Positions 46,767 to 55,980 of a DNA stretch of 64,000 nucleotides are shown piece after piece (the first letter of the stretch is position 1; each line of letters begins with the position of its first letter). The stretch lies in assembly GCF_002163715.1 (NCBI RefSeq), contig NZ_CP015698.1:3202201-3266200 (forward strand), read 5' to 3'. Origin of the DNA: Curvibacter sp. AEP1-3. GTDB taxonomy: Bacteria > Pseudomonadota > Gammaproteobacteria > Burkholderiales > Burkholderiaceae_C. The notes under the pieces were generated by a model. It was not told the origin of the DNA and ran no database searches. It saw only the letters and a list, made by a program, of their open reading frames with translations. The position numbers and the translations under genes are program-made.

Positions 46767-48263
46767 ATGCGTTCCTGGTGGAGTGTGGCGCTGGTAAGCA
46801 GCGCATTGCTGGTGGCTTGCGGCACCAATGTGGTCAACCCCGTGACCGGCCAAACCGAGCGTTCGGCCATGAGCGAAGAGGCCGAGTTGGCCGAGGGCGC
46901 CAAGGGGCACCAGCAGGTGCTGCAGGAATACGGCGTGGTCAAAAACCCCGAGCTGCAGGCCTATGTGAACGCCTTGGGCCAGAAGCTGGCTGCCCAAAGT
47001 CACCGTACCCAGTTGCAATGGCACTTCACCGTGCTGGACAGCCCCGAGATCAACGCGTTTGCCCTGCCCGGCGGCTATGTGTATGTCACGCGCGGCATCA
47101 TGGCCTACATGGAGAGCGAGGCCGATCTGGCCGGGGTGATCGGCCATGAAATCGGCCACGTCACTGCCCGCCATGGTGCACAGCGTGCCACCAGCCAGCA
47201 AAATGCGGGCTTGGGCGTGTTCGCTGCCAGCGTTCTGGGTGCGGTGGCAGAGGCCTACGGCGTTACCGGTGCCGGGCAGCTGGCGGGCCAGGTGTCGCAA
47301 AACGTGGCGGCGGGCTACATCGCATCGTATGGGCGCGAACAGGAATTGCAGGCAGATGGCCTCGGTGCTGAATACCTCTACCGCACCCGCTACGACCCCC
47401 GCAACATGATCGACGTGATCAAGGTCCTCAAAAATCAGGAGTTGTTTGCGGCTGACCAGGCCAAGGCCGAAGGACGTCCGGCGCCTGCCAAAGGCGACTG
47501 GCTGGCATCCCACCCCAGCAATGACCAGCGCCTGGAGACCATTACCCGTCTGGCCGCGCAGTATCAAAGCAAGGACCGCTACAACGACGAAGGCCGGGCC
47601 CGCTATTTGCAGGCGATCAGCAATATGAACTTCGGCGACAGTCCGGACCAGGGCCTGGTGCGCGGGCGCAATTTCTACCATGAGCCCTTGGGCCTGGCGC
47701 TCACAGCACCTGCCGGCTGGTACATCCAGAACGATGCGGAGCAACTCGCCTTCATCAACACGGCCCGTGACGCCGCCTTGTTGGTGCGTGTGGTGCCTGC
47801 CCAAGCCGGCAAGGCACCCGCTGATGTAGTGCGCAATCTGCTCAAGCCCACCCAGGGCAAGCTGGAGGCCACCACCATCAATGGCCTGCAGGCCTCGCGA
47901 TTCACCGGTGCGCGGGCCAATGCCAATGGCACCACCGTGGCACTGGAAGCCACGGTCGTCTCCGGACCGGGTGATCGGGTGTATCTGTTGCAGTCCACCG
48001 CCAAGGATGCCAATGCACTGGCGCGTGCAAGAGCCGGCCTGCGCGAAGCTGAAGGCAGCTTCCGGGCGCTGACCACGGCCGACAAGGCCGCCGCCCGGCC
48101 CTGGGTGATCAAATCCGTGCCCTACCCCAAAGGCGGCTTTGCCGAGCTGGCCCGCACTTCGCCGATTGCCCGACCTGAGCAACAGTTGCGCTTGATCAAT
48201 GGTTTTTATGGCGGCGGGGAGCCTACGCCCGGTCAACTGGTTAAAGTCGTGCTGCCGCAGTAA
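46767..48263 (+). CDS. M48-family metalloprotease, lipoprotein
   Basis: 498 residues from the ATG at 46767 (MRSWWSVALVSSALLVACG); earlier in-frame starts at 46728 and 46734 are possible. The lipobox LVAC predicts a lipid anchor in the cell envelope. Zinc motif HEIGH near residue 128, with the third ligand Glu in the following helix (EQELQADGLGAEYL). The C-terminal half has a domain often found after M48 (NFYHEPLGLALTAPAGWYIQND). It probably degrades misassembled envelope proteins, as BepA/LoiP relatives do; the exact role is unknown. Confidence 0.85.
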   Translation: MRSWWSVALVSSALLVACGTNVVNPVTGQTERSAMSEEAELAEGAKGHQQVLQEYGVVKNPELQAYVNALGQKLAAQSHRTQLQWHFTVLDSPEINAFALPGGYVYVTRGIMAYMESEADLAGVIGHEIGHVTARHGAQRATSQQNAGLGVFAASVLGAVAEAYGVTGAGQLAGQVSQNVAAGYIASYGREQELQADGLGAEYLYRTRYDPRNMIDVIKVLKNQELFAADQAKAEGRPAPAKGDWLASHPSNDQRLETITRLAAQYQSKDRYNDEGRARYLQAISNMNFGDSPDQGLVRGRNFYHEPLGLALTAPAGWYIQNDAEQLAFINTARDAALLVRVVPAQAGKAPADVVRNLLKPTQGKLEATTINGLQASRFTGARANANGTTVALEATVVSGPGDRVYLLQSTAKDANALARARAGLREAEGSFRALTTADKAAARPWVIKSVPYPKGGFAELARTSPIARPEQQLRLINGFYGGGEPTPGQLVKVVLPQ

Positions 48264-48264
48264 T

Positions 48265-48312
48265 TTGCTATATTTTTAGTAGCTGCTTGCGCACATTCCA
48301 TGAGCGCCACTG
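48265..48312 (+). repeat. Dispersed repeat, copy 5 (best match to family pattern)
   Basis: TTGCTATATTTTTAGTAGCT followed by GCTTGCGCACATTCCATGAG and CGCCACTGCC. It begins two bases after the M48 stop codon and fills most of the gap before the M14 peptidase gene. Reference copy for the alignments to the gene-embedded copies. Confidence 0.82.
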
Positions 48313-48324
48313 CCTGAAAACTAT

Positions 48325-49467
48325 ATGACTCAACTCTCTATCTCTTCCCAGTTCGATTCCGGCGCCATCGAGGTGTTGCGGCTCGACGTTGCGCACGACA
48401 TCCAGTTGCGCATCCGCCAGGACACGGCGGCAGAGTTTGCCCAGTGGTTCCACTTCTGCTTACATGGAGCGGCCGGCGAGCCGGTAACCCTGCGGTTCAT
48501 GAACGCCAAGCAATGCGCCTACCCCAAGGGCTGGGAGGGTTACCAGGTGGTCTGCAGCGAGGATCGCCAACACTGGAGCCGTATTGAGACCAGTTATGAC
48601 GGCGAGGTTATGACTGCGCGCGTGACACCGCAGACCAACGCCATCTACTTCGCTTACTTCGAACCCTATTCGTACGAGCAGCACTTGGACCTGTTGGCCT
48701 CGGCAGCAGCCTCGTCGCTGGTCACCGTGGAACGGCTGGGCACGACCGTGCAGGGGCGGGATATGAGCGTGCTGCGCGTTGCTGACGTGCATAGCCTGGT
48801 GGCTGAGGAAGACAAAAAGGACGTGTGGGTCATCGCCCGGCAGCACCCCGGTGAGACCATGGCCGAGTGGTTTGTAGAAGGCTTTATGGAACGCCTGCTG
48901 GATGCCGACGACTCCGTCAGCCGCACCCTGCTGCAGCGCTGCAATTTCCATGTGGTGCCCAACATGAACCCGGATGGTGCTGTGCTGGGCAACCTGCGCA
49001 CCAACGCCGCGGGCGCCAACCTGAACCGGGAGTGGGCCGCGCCCAGCATGGAGCGCTCGCCTGAAGTGGCCCTGGTGCGCCAAGCCATGGAGGCCACCGG
49101 CGTGGACCTGTGCCTGGACGTGCATGGTGACGAAGCTCTGCCTTGCAACTTCGTGGTCGGCTCTGAAGGCACGCCGGGCTACACCCCGCGCATTGCCGAG
49201 CTGGAAGACGACTTCAAGTCCGACTGGATGCGCGCCTGCCCCGACTTTCAGGACACGCTCAACTACGGCCGCGTGGCGGCAGGCCAGGCCAATATGTCAC
49301 TGGCCACCAATTGGATCGCCCAGCGTTTCGGTTGTATGGCTTTGACGATCGAGATGCCCTTCAAGGACAACGTCAACCTGCCCGACCCCACCACCGGCTG
49401 GAGCGGTCAGCGCTCCAAAAAGCTGGGGGCCAGTGTGCTGCAGCCCTTGCTGCAGTGGTCGGTCTGA
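48325..49467 (+). CDS. M14-family cytosolic carboxypeptidase-like protein
   Basis: 380 residues. An N-terminal beta domain (about 1-120) of the cytosolic carboxypeptidase type precedes the M14 domain. Zinc ligands: H and E in RQHPGETMAEWF, His in LDVHGDEALP; N-R pair in NLNREWAAP; the catalytic Glu in LTIEMPFKD. This is the AGBL/CCP-like branch (deglutamylase type in eukaryotes); bacterial substrates are unknown. No signal peptide, so cytosolic. Confidence 0.86.
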   Translation: MTQLSISSQFDSGAIEVLRLDVAHDIQLRIRQDTAAEFAQWFHFCLHGAAGEPVTLRFMNAKQCAYPKGWEGYQVVCSEDRQHWSRIETSYDGEVMTARVTPQTNAIYFAYFEPYSYEQHLDLLASAAASSLVTVERLGTTVQGRDMSVLRVADVHSLVAEEDKKDVWVIARQHPGETMAEWFVEGFMERLLDADDSVSRTLLQRCNFHVVPNMNPDGAVLGNLRTNAAGANLNREWAAPSMERSPEVALVRQAMEATGVDLCLDVHGDEALPCNFVVGSEGTPGYTPRIAELEDDFKSDWMRACPDFQDTLNYGRVAAGQANMSLATNWIAQRFGCMALTIEMPFKDNVNLPDPTTGWSGQRSKKLGASVLQPLLQWSV

Positions 49468-49486
49468 ACACGTAAGGGCTGAAGGC

Positions 49487-49927
49487 TTATTTTCCGTTCA
49501 CGCCCAGCAGCTCTACCTCAAACACCAGCGTCGCGTTCGGGGGGATCACGCCACCGGCACCACGGGCACCGTAAGCGATTTCCGGTGGGCAGGTCAGCTT
49601 GGCTTTGCCGCCTGTCTTCATGCGCTGCACACCTTCGGTCCAGCAGGGGATCACTCCGTTGAGCGGGAAGTCAATCGGCTGGCCGCGTTTGTAGGAGCTG
49701 TCAAATTCGCGTCCGTCCGGAAAGGTGCCTTTGTAGTGCACCGTGACTTTGTCGGTGGCTTTGGGGCTGGCACCTGTTCCGTCTTTGAGGCTGCGATACA
49801 CCAGACCGCTGGATGTGACGACAGCGCCTTCCTCTTTGGCGGCTGCCGTGGTCACAGCGTTTTGTGCGAAGGCGCTTTGGGCCAGCAGGGCTAAGGCGAA
49901 AAGGGAAGTGCGGAGCTTGGTTTTCAT
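49487..49927 (-). CDS. FKBP-type peptidyl-prolyl isomerase, periplasmic
   Basis: 146 residues. Signal peptide MKTKLRTSLFALALLAQSAFA, then a single FKBP domain: VTVHYKGTFPDGREFDSSYKRGQPIDFPLNGVIPCWTEGVQRMKTGGKAKLTCPPEIAYGARG, with the usual aromatic pocket residues. Catalyses cis-trans isomerisation of proline bonds, likely a periplasmic folding helper. Convergent with the M14 gene, 19 bases apart. Confidence 0.9.
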   Translation of the reverse strand: MKTKLRTSLFALALLAQSAFAQNAVTTAAAKEEGAVVTSSGLVYRSLKDGTGASPKATDKVTVHYKGTFPDGREFDSSYKRGQPIDFPLNGVIPCWTEGVQRMKTGGKAKLTCPPEIAYGARGAGGVIPPNATLVFEVELLGVNGK

Positions 49928-50011
49928 AAGTTGGATCTAGGTTGAAATGAGCGATTTGATGTGCGGATAGCGGTACCAAGTTTTTACGCAAGGGTTCGAT
50001 AAAGCGCAACA

Positions 50012-51184
50012 ATGGCGGCCATGAAGTTGTACCCCATTTTGTCTGCGCTTTCACCGCACCATGTGGTGGAGTCTGCGCCGCATGGTGGGCTTGCCCCCCA
50101 GTTAGAGATGATTCACCGCCTGGTGAATAGCCGCGTTGCGTTGGTGGACCGTATTGCTGTGGTGACCCACGATCCTCATACCGGGCTTTTGAAGACCCTT
50201 GTCAGCAATAACCGGGATGATGGAGCTCTGCAGCACTATGAAGTCGCTTTGGCGGATGTGCCCACGCTTTCGGAGCTGGCTCTGCAGCGTGGAACCCGGG
50301 TCATCCACAACATGGCTGAGACCTTCCAGTCCCCGTCCATCCCCAACCATTGGCTCAAACATCACCACTACCAATCCAGCGTGACAACGCCGGTTTTCCA
50401 GGGCGACGTGCTGGCGGGTTTCCTCTTTTACGACTCCAGGCAACTCCATGCTTTCACAGATGCGGATGTGGAAGAGCTGCGCGAATTCACAGATCTGATT
50501 GCCCACTTGTTTTTGACCCAACGCCGATTGGCGCGAGGCATTGTGAGTGCCATTCAGGTCGCGGTGGACTTGGCCCGATCACGGGACTTTGAAACCGGCC
50601 AGCATCTGGAGCGCATTGCGTACTACTCCCGCATCATGGCGCGTGCTTTGGCCGTGAGCCATGACTTGAGTGATGCCTACATCGAGTACTTGGAGTTGTT
50701 CTCCCCGCTGCACGATATCGGCAAAGTCGGTATCCCGGACCACATCCTGCTCAAACCCGGCCGCTTGGACGCCGCCGAGTACGAGATCATGAAGCGCCAT
50801 GTGGCCATGGGCGAGAGCATCATCGGCCGTATCAGCCAGGACCTGGGGCTGCAGGGCAGCATGCAGGAGCAGATCATGCGCAACATCGTATCTACCCATC
50901 ATGAACGGGGCGACGGCTCAGGCTATCCGCGTGGGCTGACCATGGAGCAGATACCCCTGGAGGGGCGCATTGTGGCGGTGGCCGATGTGTATGACGCGCT
51001 CAGCAACCGCCGTGCCTATAAAAACTCGTGGGATGACGAAGCCGTGTGCGCCGAGTTGCGCGCAGAAGCCAATGCCGGTTTGTTGGATAAGGATTGTGTT
51101 GAGGCCCTGTTATCTGCCAAAGAAGAGCGGGCGTCGATCAAGCAGCGCTTTGCCGATGTGCGCGAGCCGGGCGAATATGCCTGA
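50012..51184 (+). CDS. HD-GYP cyclic di-GMP phosphodiesterase with GAF-like sensor
   Basis: 390 residues; another ATG lies three codons in. Residues 25-165 resemble a GAF domain (LVNSRVALVDRIAVVTHDPHTGLLKTLVSNN, SVTTPVFQGDVLAGFLFYDSR). HD-GYP domain from about 170: LHDIGKVGIPDHIL near 233-246 and HHERGDGSGYPRGL near 297-310, both intact, plus VADVYDALSNRR. Expected to hydrolyse cyclic di-GMP to GMP in response to a GAF ligand. Cytosolic. Confidence 0.9.
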   Translation: MAAMKLYPILSALSPHHVVESAPHGGLAPQLEMIHRLVNSRVALVDRIAVVTHDPHTGLLKTLVSNNRDDGALQHYEVALADVPTLSELALQRGTRVIHNMAETFQSPSIPNHWLKHHHYQSSVTTPVFQGDVLAGFLFYDSRQLHAFTDADVEELREFTDLIAHLFLTQRRLARGIVSAIQVAVDLARSRDFETGQHLERIAYYSRIMARALAVSHDLSDAYIEYLELFSPLHDIGKVGIPDHILLKPGRLDAAEYEIMKRHVAMGESIIGRISQDLGLQGSMQEQIMRNIVSTHHERGDGSGYPRGLTMEQIPLEGRIVAVADVYDALSNRRAYKNSWDDEAVCAELRAEANAGLLDKDCVEALLSAKEERASIKQRFADVREPGEYA

Positions 51185-51246
51185 CTGCTCAGCCTTCAGG
51201 TTGGCTTAATCTGAAAGGTCCATACTGATCCCTTTAGGGAGCAGCC

Positions 51247-51813
51247 ATGAAACCATCCGCATCATCCAAATACGACACTGTCAGCCGCGCATTCCACTGC
51301 ATTACCGCGTTGGCGGTGACGGTGGCTTTCGTTTTGGGGCCTGAGCGATTCGGGCGCCTCATGCGCGACGGCGTGGACCCCGCCACGCGGCTGGACATCG
51401 TCTGGCACGAGAGCCTGGGTATCTTTGTGTTCTTCGCAACCTTGTTGCGCTTGTTGTGGGTGCTGTTCCGTCCTGCTGCACCGAAGTTCGACATGGCGAC
51501 CTGGATGAAGCTGGCTTCCCAGGGTACACACATCGTTCTCTGGGCGCTGTTGTTGGCTACTCCGTTCACTGCGGTCATGGCCCTGGGTACTGAATCCCAT
51601 CCGCTCACACTGCTGGGGGGCATACGCATCAACGAGCTGCCATGGACGCAGCAGCTGCCCTTTTCTGAAGCTGCCGATTGGGGGGATGTGCACCAGTTTC
51701 TGGGCGATGCCATTGTGTGGCTGGCCGGCTTGCATGCGGTAGCAGCCCTCTACCACCACTATGTGGTCAAGGACGGCGTGTTGCGCTCCATGATGCCCGG
51801 CAAGGCACGCTGA
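51247..51813 (+). CDS. Cytochrome b561-like diheme membrane protein
   Basis: 188 residues with four predicted membrane helices. Histidines suited to bind two b hemes: FHCITALA (helix 1), VWHESLGIF (helix 2), and DVHQFLGDA and GLHAVAALYHHYV (helices 3-4). Matches bacterial b561/YodB-type cytochromes, which pass electrons between quinone and periplasmic or membrane partners. Ribosome site AGGGAG upstream. No partner redox gene adjacent. Confidence 0.85.
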   Translation: MKPSASSKYDTVSRAFHCITALAVTVAFVLGPERFGRLMRDGVDPATRLDIVWHESLGIFVFFATLLRLLWVLFRPAAPKFDMATWMKLASQGTHIVLWALLLATPFTAVMALGTESHPLTLLGGIRINELPWTQQLPFSEAADWGDVHQFLGDAIVWLAGLHAVAALYHHYVVKDGVLRSMMPGKAR

Positions 51814-51886
51814 ATACGTGGCTTTACGGTTGGTACATCTGAGCTTCACGGTCATTCGTTAGCATGCTCCCCCAAGGAGTTTTCGA

Positions 51887-53416
51887 ATGTCGTCTTCCAT
51901 TTCCCGCCGTGCCACGCTGGCTTGTCTGGCCGGTACCGCTGTGCTGATGGGCACAGCCTGTTCATCAACCAAGAGTGACGCTGTAGCCGCCACAGCGCCC
52001 GATGCATTGCGCCTGGACCCCACGCGTTTTGAAAAGCAAACGGTGACGGTGGGCGGGCAAAGCATCGCAGTGCGTGCCTACCTAGGGGTGCCGTACGTCG
52101 CCAAGCCGGTGGATGCCGCCTACCAGGTGATCAACATCTATGTGCCGGAGGCTTACTACCAAAACGCCAAGGTGGGAGATTTCGATGCCCGCACGGCGCC
52201 GGTGTTTTTTCCCAACCAGGTCGGCGGCTACATGCCCGCCAAGCCGGGTACTGCGCAAGCGGTAACCCAGGGCCCCAGCGCTGGCAAGCCCAGCACTATT
52301 GCCGCGGCCCTGCTCAAGGGCTTTGTAGTCGCATCTCCCGGCGCACGGGGACGCACCTTGAAGGATGCCGATGGTGCCTTCACCGGCAAAGCGCCCGCAG
52401 CCATCGTGGACCTGAAAGCCGCGGTGCGCTACCTGCGCTTGAACGCTAGCGTATTGCCCGGCGACATGGAGAAAATATTTTCCAACGGCACGAGCGCCGG
52501 TGGCGCTTTGTCTGCCTTGTTAGGTGCCAGCGGCAACTCCCCGGACTACGAGCCCTATCTGCAAGCCATTGGCGCAGCGCCGGGGCGGGACGACATTTTT
52601 GCGGTGTCGGCCTACTGCCCGATTACCAACCTTGAGCATGCCGACGCCGCGCACGAGTGGCTGTTTAACGGGGTGAACGATTACCGGGCTATCCAGGTGA
52701 GCATGCTGGACTTCAACATGGTTCGCAAAGAGGTGGCCGGTACCCTGACGCCTGAGCAGATCAAGGTGTCCAACGAGCTCAAGCCCTTGTTTCCTGCCTA
52801 CGTCAACAGTTTGAAACTGAAGTCGCCTCAAGGGCAGACCTTGACGCTGGACGCTTCAGGTAACGGCAGTTTCAAGGACTGGGTATCTGGCTACGTGCTC
52901 TCTTCCGCACAGGGCCAATTGGATGCAGGCAAAGATTTAGGGAAATACAGCTGGATCAACATTCAAGGAGGCAAGGTGCGCAGCCTCGACTTTGACGCCT
53001 TTGTTCGCTATGCAGGCCGTATGAAGTTGCCGCCGGCATTCGATGCACTGGATGCCTCCAGCGGTGAGAACAACCTGTTCGGCACCCCTGCAACAGATAA
53101 CCGGCACTTCACGGAATTCTCGGTGCAGCGCAACACGGCCAACGCTGCGGTTCGTGCGGAAGACAAGCTGGTGAAAATGATGAATGCCATGCAATACATC
53201 GGCAGCAGGGACGCGCGCAATGCCAAACGCTGGCGCATCCGCCATGGCACGATCGACCGCGATACCTCGCTGGCCATTCCGGTGATTCTGGCAACCGCCT
53301 TGCAGAACCAAGGCTATGCCGTGGACTTTGCCATGCCGTGGGATCAGGGCCACGCTGGCGACTATGACCTGGAGCAACTCTTTGCCTGGATGATTCAGGT
53401 CGCCAGATCGAGCTAA
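51887..53416 (+). CDS. Subtype B tannase-like alpha/beta hydrolase, exported
   Basis: 509 residues. The N-terminus has a twin-arginine-like signal (SISRRATLACLAG) ending in GTAC, a possible lipobox. The enzyme part resembles bacterial tannases of the Lactobacillus type: RAYLGVPYV, YVPEAYY, FPNQVGGYMP, then the nucleophile in SNGTSAGGALSALLGASGNS (Ser near 203), FAVSAYCPITNLEHADAAHEW, and a late His in QGHAGDYDLEQLFAW. Such enzymes hydrolyse galloyl esters to gallate. A link with the ring-cleavage operon 27 kb away is possible, since LigAB-type enzymes can use gallate, but this is inference. Ferulic or other phenolic esters are alternatives. Confidence 0.72.
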   Translation: MSSSISRRATLACLAGTAVLMGTACSSTKSDAVAATAPDALRLDPTRFEKQTVTVGGQSIAVRAYLGVPYVAKPVDAAYQVINIYVPEAYYQNAKVGDFDARTAPVFFPNQVGGYMPAKPGTAQAVTQGPSAGKPSTIAAALLKGFVVASPGARGRTLKDADGAFTGKAPAAIVDLKAAVRYLRLNASVLPGDMEKIFSNGTSAGGALSALLGASGNSPDYEPYLQAIGAAPGRDDIFAVSAYCPITNLEHADAAHEWLFNGVNDYRAIQVSMLDFNMVRKEVAGTLTPEQIKVSNELKPLFPAYVNSLKLKSPQGQTLTLDASGNGSFKDWVSGYVLSSAQGQLDAGKDLGKYSWINIQGGKVRSLDFDAFVRYAGRMKLPPAFDALDASSGENNLFGTPATDNRHFTEFSVQRNTANAAVRAEDKLVKMMNAMQYIGSRDARNAKRWRIRHGTIDRDTSLAIPVILATALQNQGYAVDFAMPWDQGHAGDYDLEQLFAWMIQVARSS

Positions 53417-53429
53417 CGGCAGACGGGGC

Positions 53430-53864
53430 TTAGCGCTTGGGCTGTTGGTCCGCCCGCAAGCGTCGAGCCTCTGCAGCGCGCATTACCTTTTGCAGGTGAG
53501 GGCGCAGATGCAGGAAGCCCCGGTAGGTTAGCTCCAAGATCGGCGTTACACCGGGGAGCCGGCCGATGCGTCCCAGCCAGCGCCAACCCGGCATGGTGAG
53601 CCACAACTCCACAAAAGCGGCGGCTCCGCTGAGCATGCGTCCATCCGGCAGTCGCACGTGAAAGCGGGCCACGAGTCGTGTCTGTTCTTCAAGGTTGAGC
53701 CCGGCTTGTGGCGCACTCACGTCCAGCCATTGCACGTCTTGCAAAGGGTCCAAGGATTGGTACATACCGATCTCACGACGGCACAAGGGGCACGTGCCAT
53801 CAAACATCACAGTCAATGCATCACACGAAGCAGGGGGTGCATTTTTCTCAACGGGTACAGACAT
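53430..53864 (-). CDS. DUF393/DCC-family thiol-disulfide oxidoreductase-like protein
   Basis: 144 residues. The DCC motif is present as FDGTCPLCRRE with C25 and C28, followed by the family's WLDVSAP strand and PDGRMLSGAAAFVELW. Members are small thioredoxin-like proteins of uncertain role. Cytosolic. Convergent with the tannase-like gene, 13 bases apart. Confidence 0.85.
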   Translation of the reverse strand: MSVPVEKNAPPASCDALTVMFDGTCPLCRREIGMYQSLDPLQDVQWLDVSAPQAGLNLEEQTRLVARFHVRLPDGRMLSGAAAFVELWLTMPGWRWLGRIGRLPGVTPILELTYRGFLHLRPHLQKVMRAAEARRLRADQQPKR

Positions 53865-53956
53865 GGGCTCAGCCCTAACAGGCAGTCAGAAGATGCTGAC
53901 ACCCGTTTGTAGCGCACGATGGCAAGCCCTGCCGCCAACGCGGGCATCCGTGTACG

Positions 53957-54670
53957 TCATGGCACGCGCCATTCCCACTGGTCTGCGGTAAACACAGCCC
54001 GCCGGTGGCCCGTGCGCGCCAGTTCCAGCCAGTCTATGTTTTGAATCTGCAGAGTGACGATCCCAAGAAAGTGCTGCGTGTTGTCGAACGGGGTGTCTGA
54101 GGCGTCTTCTTCCCACACATCCCCCGGCGCCTTGGCCGAGAGGTAGTCCCCTGCAGCGGGAGATTGGCTGACGCGCGTCCACACCGCATCCACCTCCGGA
54201 CCGCTATGTTGCACCGTTGTCGTGGCTTGGATCCGCAACTGCCAGCTAAGCCGTTTGCTCCAGAACACCAGCGCCGCAGAGGGCGCCGCCTCCAACTCTG
54301 CAAACTTGGGACTGCGCTTGTCGGTGAAAAATTGCAAGGTTGCCTGCCGTGCATCTGCATGCCGGAGCACGACGGTGCGTGCTTGCGGCAAGCCATCCGC
54401 GTTCACCGTGGCCAGCACGGGGGTTCGCCATTCGTGGTGCCGGTCTTGCACGGCACGCTGCAGTTCCTGCCAGATGCGTTGGCGGATGTCGGGTGCGGTC
54501 AGAAGGGGAGTGTCCACAAGAGGCTTGCCGATCTCGGGGTTGGGAATCGAGCTTTCATGATATCGGTCAAGCCTTTGGGCTGCTTGCCTGAGGGGCAAGT
54601 CTGGAATTAAAGGAATTTTCAGTTCTATAGCCGCTTCTCCATGGAACAATATTTGCTGAGTCGTTGACAT
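53957..54670 (-). CDS. Pyridoxamine 5'-phosphate oxidase-like flavoprotein
   Basis: 237 residues from the ATG at 54670 (MSTTQQILFHGEA). FMN-binding split-barrel: RTPVLATVNADGLPQARTVVLRHADARQATLQFFTDKRSPKFAEL, close to PdxH and the Alr4036 group, and SWQLRIQATTTV later. The C-terminus ends WEWRVP; true PdxH ends in a conserved RL-P, so this is probably the PdxH-related group and not the vitamin B6 enzyme itself. The next gene is divergent, about 60 bases away. Confidence 0.78.
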   Translation of the reverse strand: MSTTQQILFHGEAAIELKIPLIPDLPLRQAAQRLDRYHESSIPNPEIGKPLVDTPLLTAPDIRQRIWQELQRAVQDRHHEWRTPVLATVNADGLPQARTVVLRHADARQATLQFFTDKRSPKFAELEAAPSAALVFWSKRLSWQLRIQATTTVQHSGPEVDAVWTRVSQSPAAGDYLSAKAPGDVWEEDASDTPFDNTQHFLGIVTLQIQNIDWLELARTGHRRAVFTADQWEWRVP

Positions 54671-54732
54671 CAAAAAAACGAGGGCGTGGTAGTTCCCACA
54701 GAGGCACATCCGTCAGGCATCAGGGAGTGGTT

Positions 54733-55959
54733 TTGTATACAACGGGTCACCTGCGGCTGGATGCCGCCACATTGGTATTCGCCACGAGTCTGCTGGCGTT
54801 CAGTCTTGCCAATCTCTGTGCCTTGCTTGCACGGGGTGCGGCCTCCAAGCGCTTGGGTTTGCGTGAATGGTCTGCGAGTCTCGCCTTCGCTTCATTCGCC
54901 TTTCTGCTGTTCTTCTTTCGCGGTAAGGCCCCCTGGGTTCTGACGTATCTGGTCGCGAACCTGGCCATGTTGGCCGTTGTGCCGTTCACGATGCTGGCTT
55001 ACGCCAAACTCTTGCAGGTGGAGGCACCCGCAAGCAGCGTGGCACTGAGCAGTGCGGTCGGCCTGTCAGGGGTATTGGCCGTCTATTTCCTCGAAACGGA
55101 TGCACAGTTTGGCGTTTTTTCCATGTCCATGGCCATTGGCTTTCAGCTGGTGCTGGCCGCATTGATGGTGGCCATGGCCCCCGGGCGGCATGGAGCGCAG
55201 TGGCGGGTGGTTTTGAACATCATTCACGGACTCAGTGCATTGGCCTTTTTCGTGCGGGCAGGCATGGCACTGAATGGCCAGGCCATGCTGGTATCCACCG
55301 TTGCGAACTCGCCCGCCCAGATCGTGGCCTTGTGCGTGGCTGCTTTGTACTTCACGGTGGCCACCGTGGTGTTCATCGTGATGGTGAGTCAGCGCCAACA
55401 CCACGAGATGAGTGACCGGCTGCGCCGTGATGGCCTGACCGGCCTTTACACCCGCACCGCATTCTTTGAGATGGCTGTTGCCAAGCCCCACCAGTGGCAA
55501 GCGGGGGGTTATGCGCTGGTCTTGATGGACATCGACAACTTCAAGCGTATCAACGACAGCTATGGCCACGCAGGGGGCGATGCCGTGCTGGCGCATGCCG
55601 CCCGCATGTTGTCGCAGTTGACCCGCCTCTCCGATATTGCTGTGCGTTACGGCGGCGAAGAATTTTGTGTGCTCTTGCACGCCTGCTCTGCCGAAGAAGC
55701 CGGCCGCTTTGCCCAGCGGCTGGTGGACGAGGCCGGCAGGCAGTCGGTGCGCATCAAGGATGGCCGCAATGTCCGCTTCACGTTTTCGGTCGGCTATGCA
55801 TGTGCACCGGACGGACAAACTCGCGGTGGCATTGAGTCGCTGGAAGCCGTGATTGACAGTGCTGATCAGGCACTGTACGCGGCCAAGGCCGCAGGTCGTA
55901 ATCAAGTGCAGTCGTCCAGCGGAATTCCGGCGTGTAACGAAGTGGCGCTTGCCGTCTAG
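54733..55959 (+). CDS. Membrane-bound GGDEF diguanylate cyclase
   Basis: About 408 residues if the TTG at 54733 is used, which has GGGAG at good distance; GTG at 54727 or an earlier TTG at 54664 are alternatives. Six to seven hydrophobic segments (about 10-210) form an integral membrane sensor of unknown type. The GGDEF domain follows with DIDNFKRINDSYGHAGGDAVL and RYGGEEFCVLL near 305, an active signature. No recognised inhibitory RxxD directly before it (RLSDIAV fits RxxD with relaxed spacing). Produces cyclic di-GMP at the membrane. Confidence 0.82.
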   Translation: MYTTGHLRLDAATLVFATSLLAFSLANLCALLARGAASKRLGLREWSASLAFASFAFLLFFFRGKAPWVLTYLVANLAMLAVVPFTMLAYAKLLQVEAPASSVALSSAVGLSGVLAVYFLETDAQFGVFSMSMAIGFQLVLAALMVAMAPGRHGAQWRVVLNIIHGLSALAFFVRAGMALNGQAMLVSTVANSPAQIVALCVAALYFTVATVVFIVMVSQRQHHEMSDRLRRDGLTGLYTRTAFFEMAVAKPHQWQAGGYALVLMDIDNFKRINDSYGHAGGDAVLAHAARMLSQLTRLSDIAVRYGGEEFCVLLHACSAEEAGRFAQRLVDEAGRQSVRIKDGRNVRFTFSVGYACAPDGQTRGGIESLEAVIDSADQALYAAKAAGRNQVQSSSGIPACNEVALAV

Positions 55960-55980
55960 CCGGGTGGTAAGGTCAGCATC

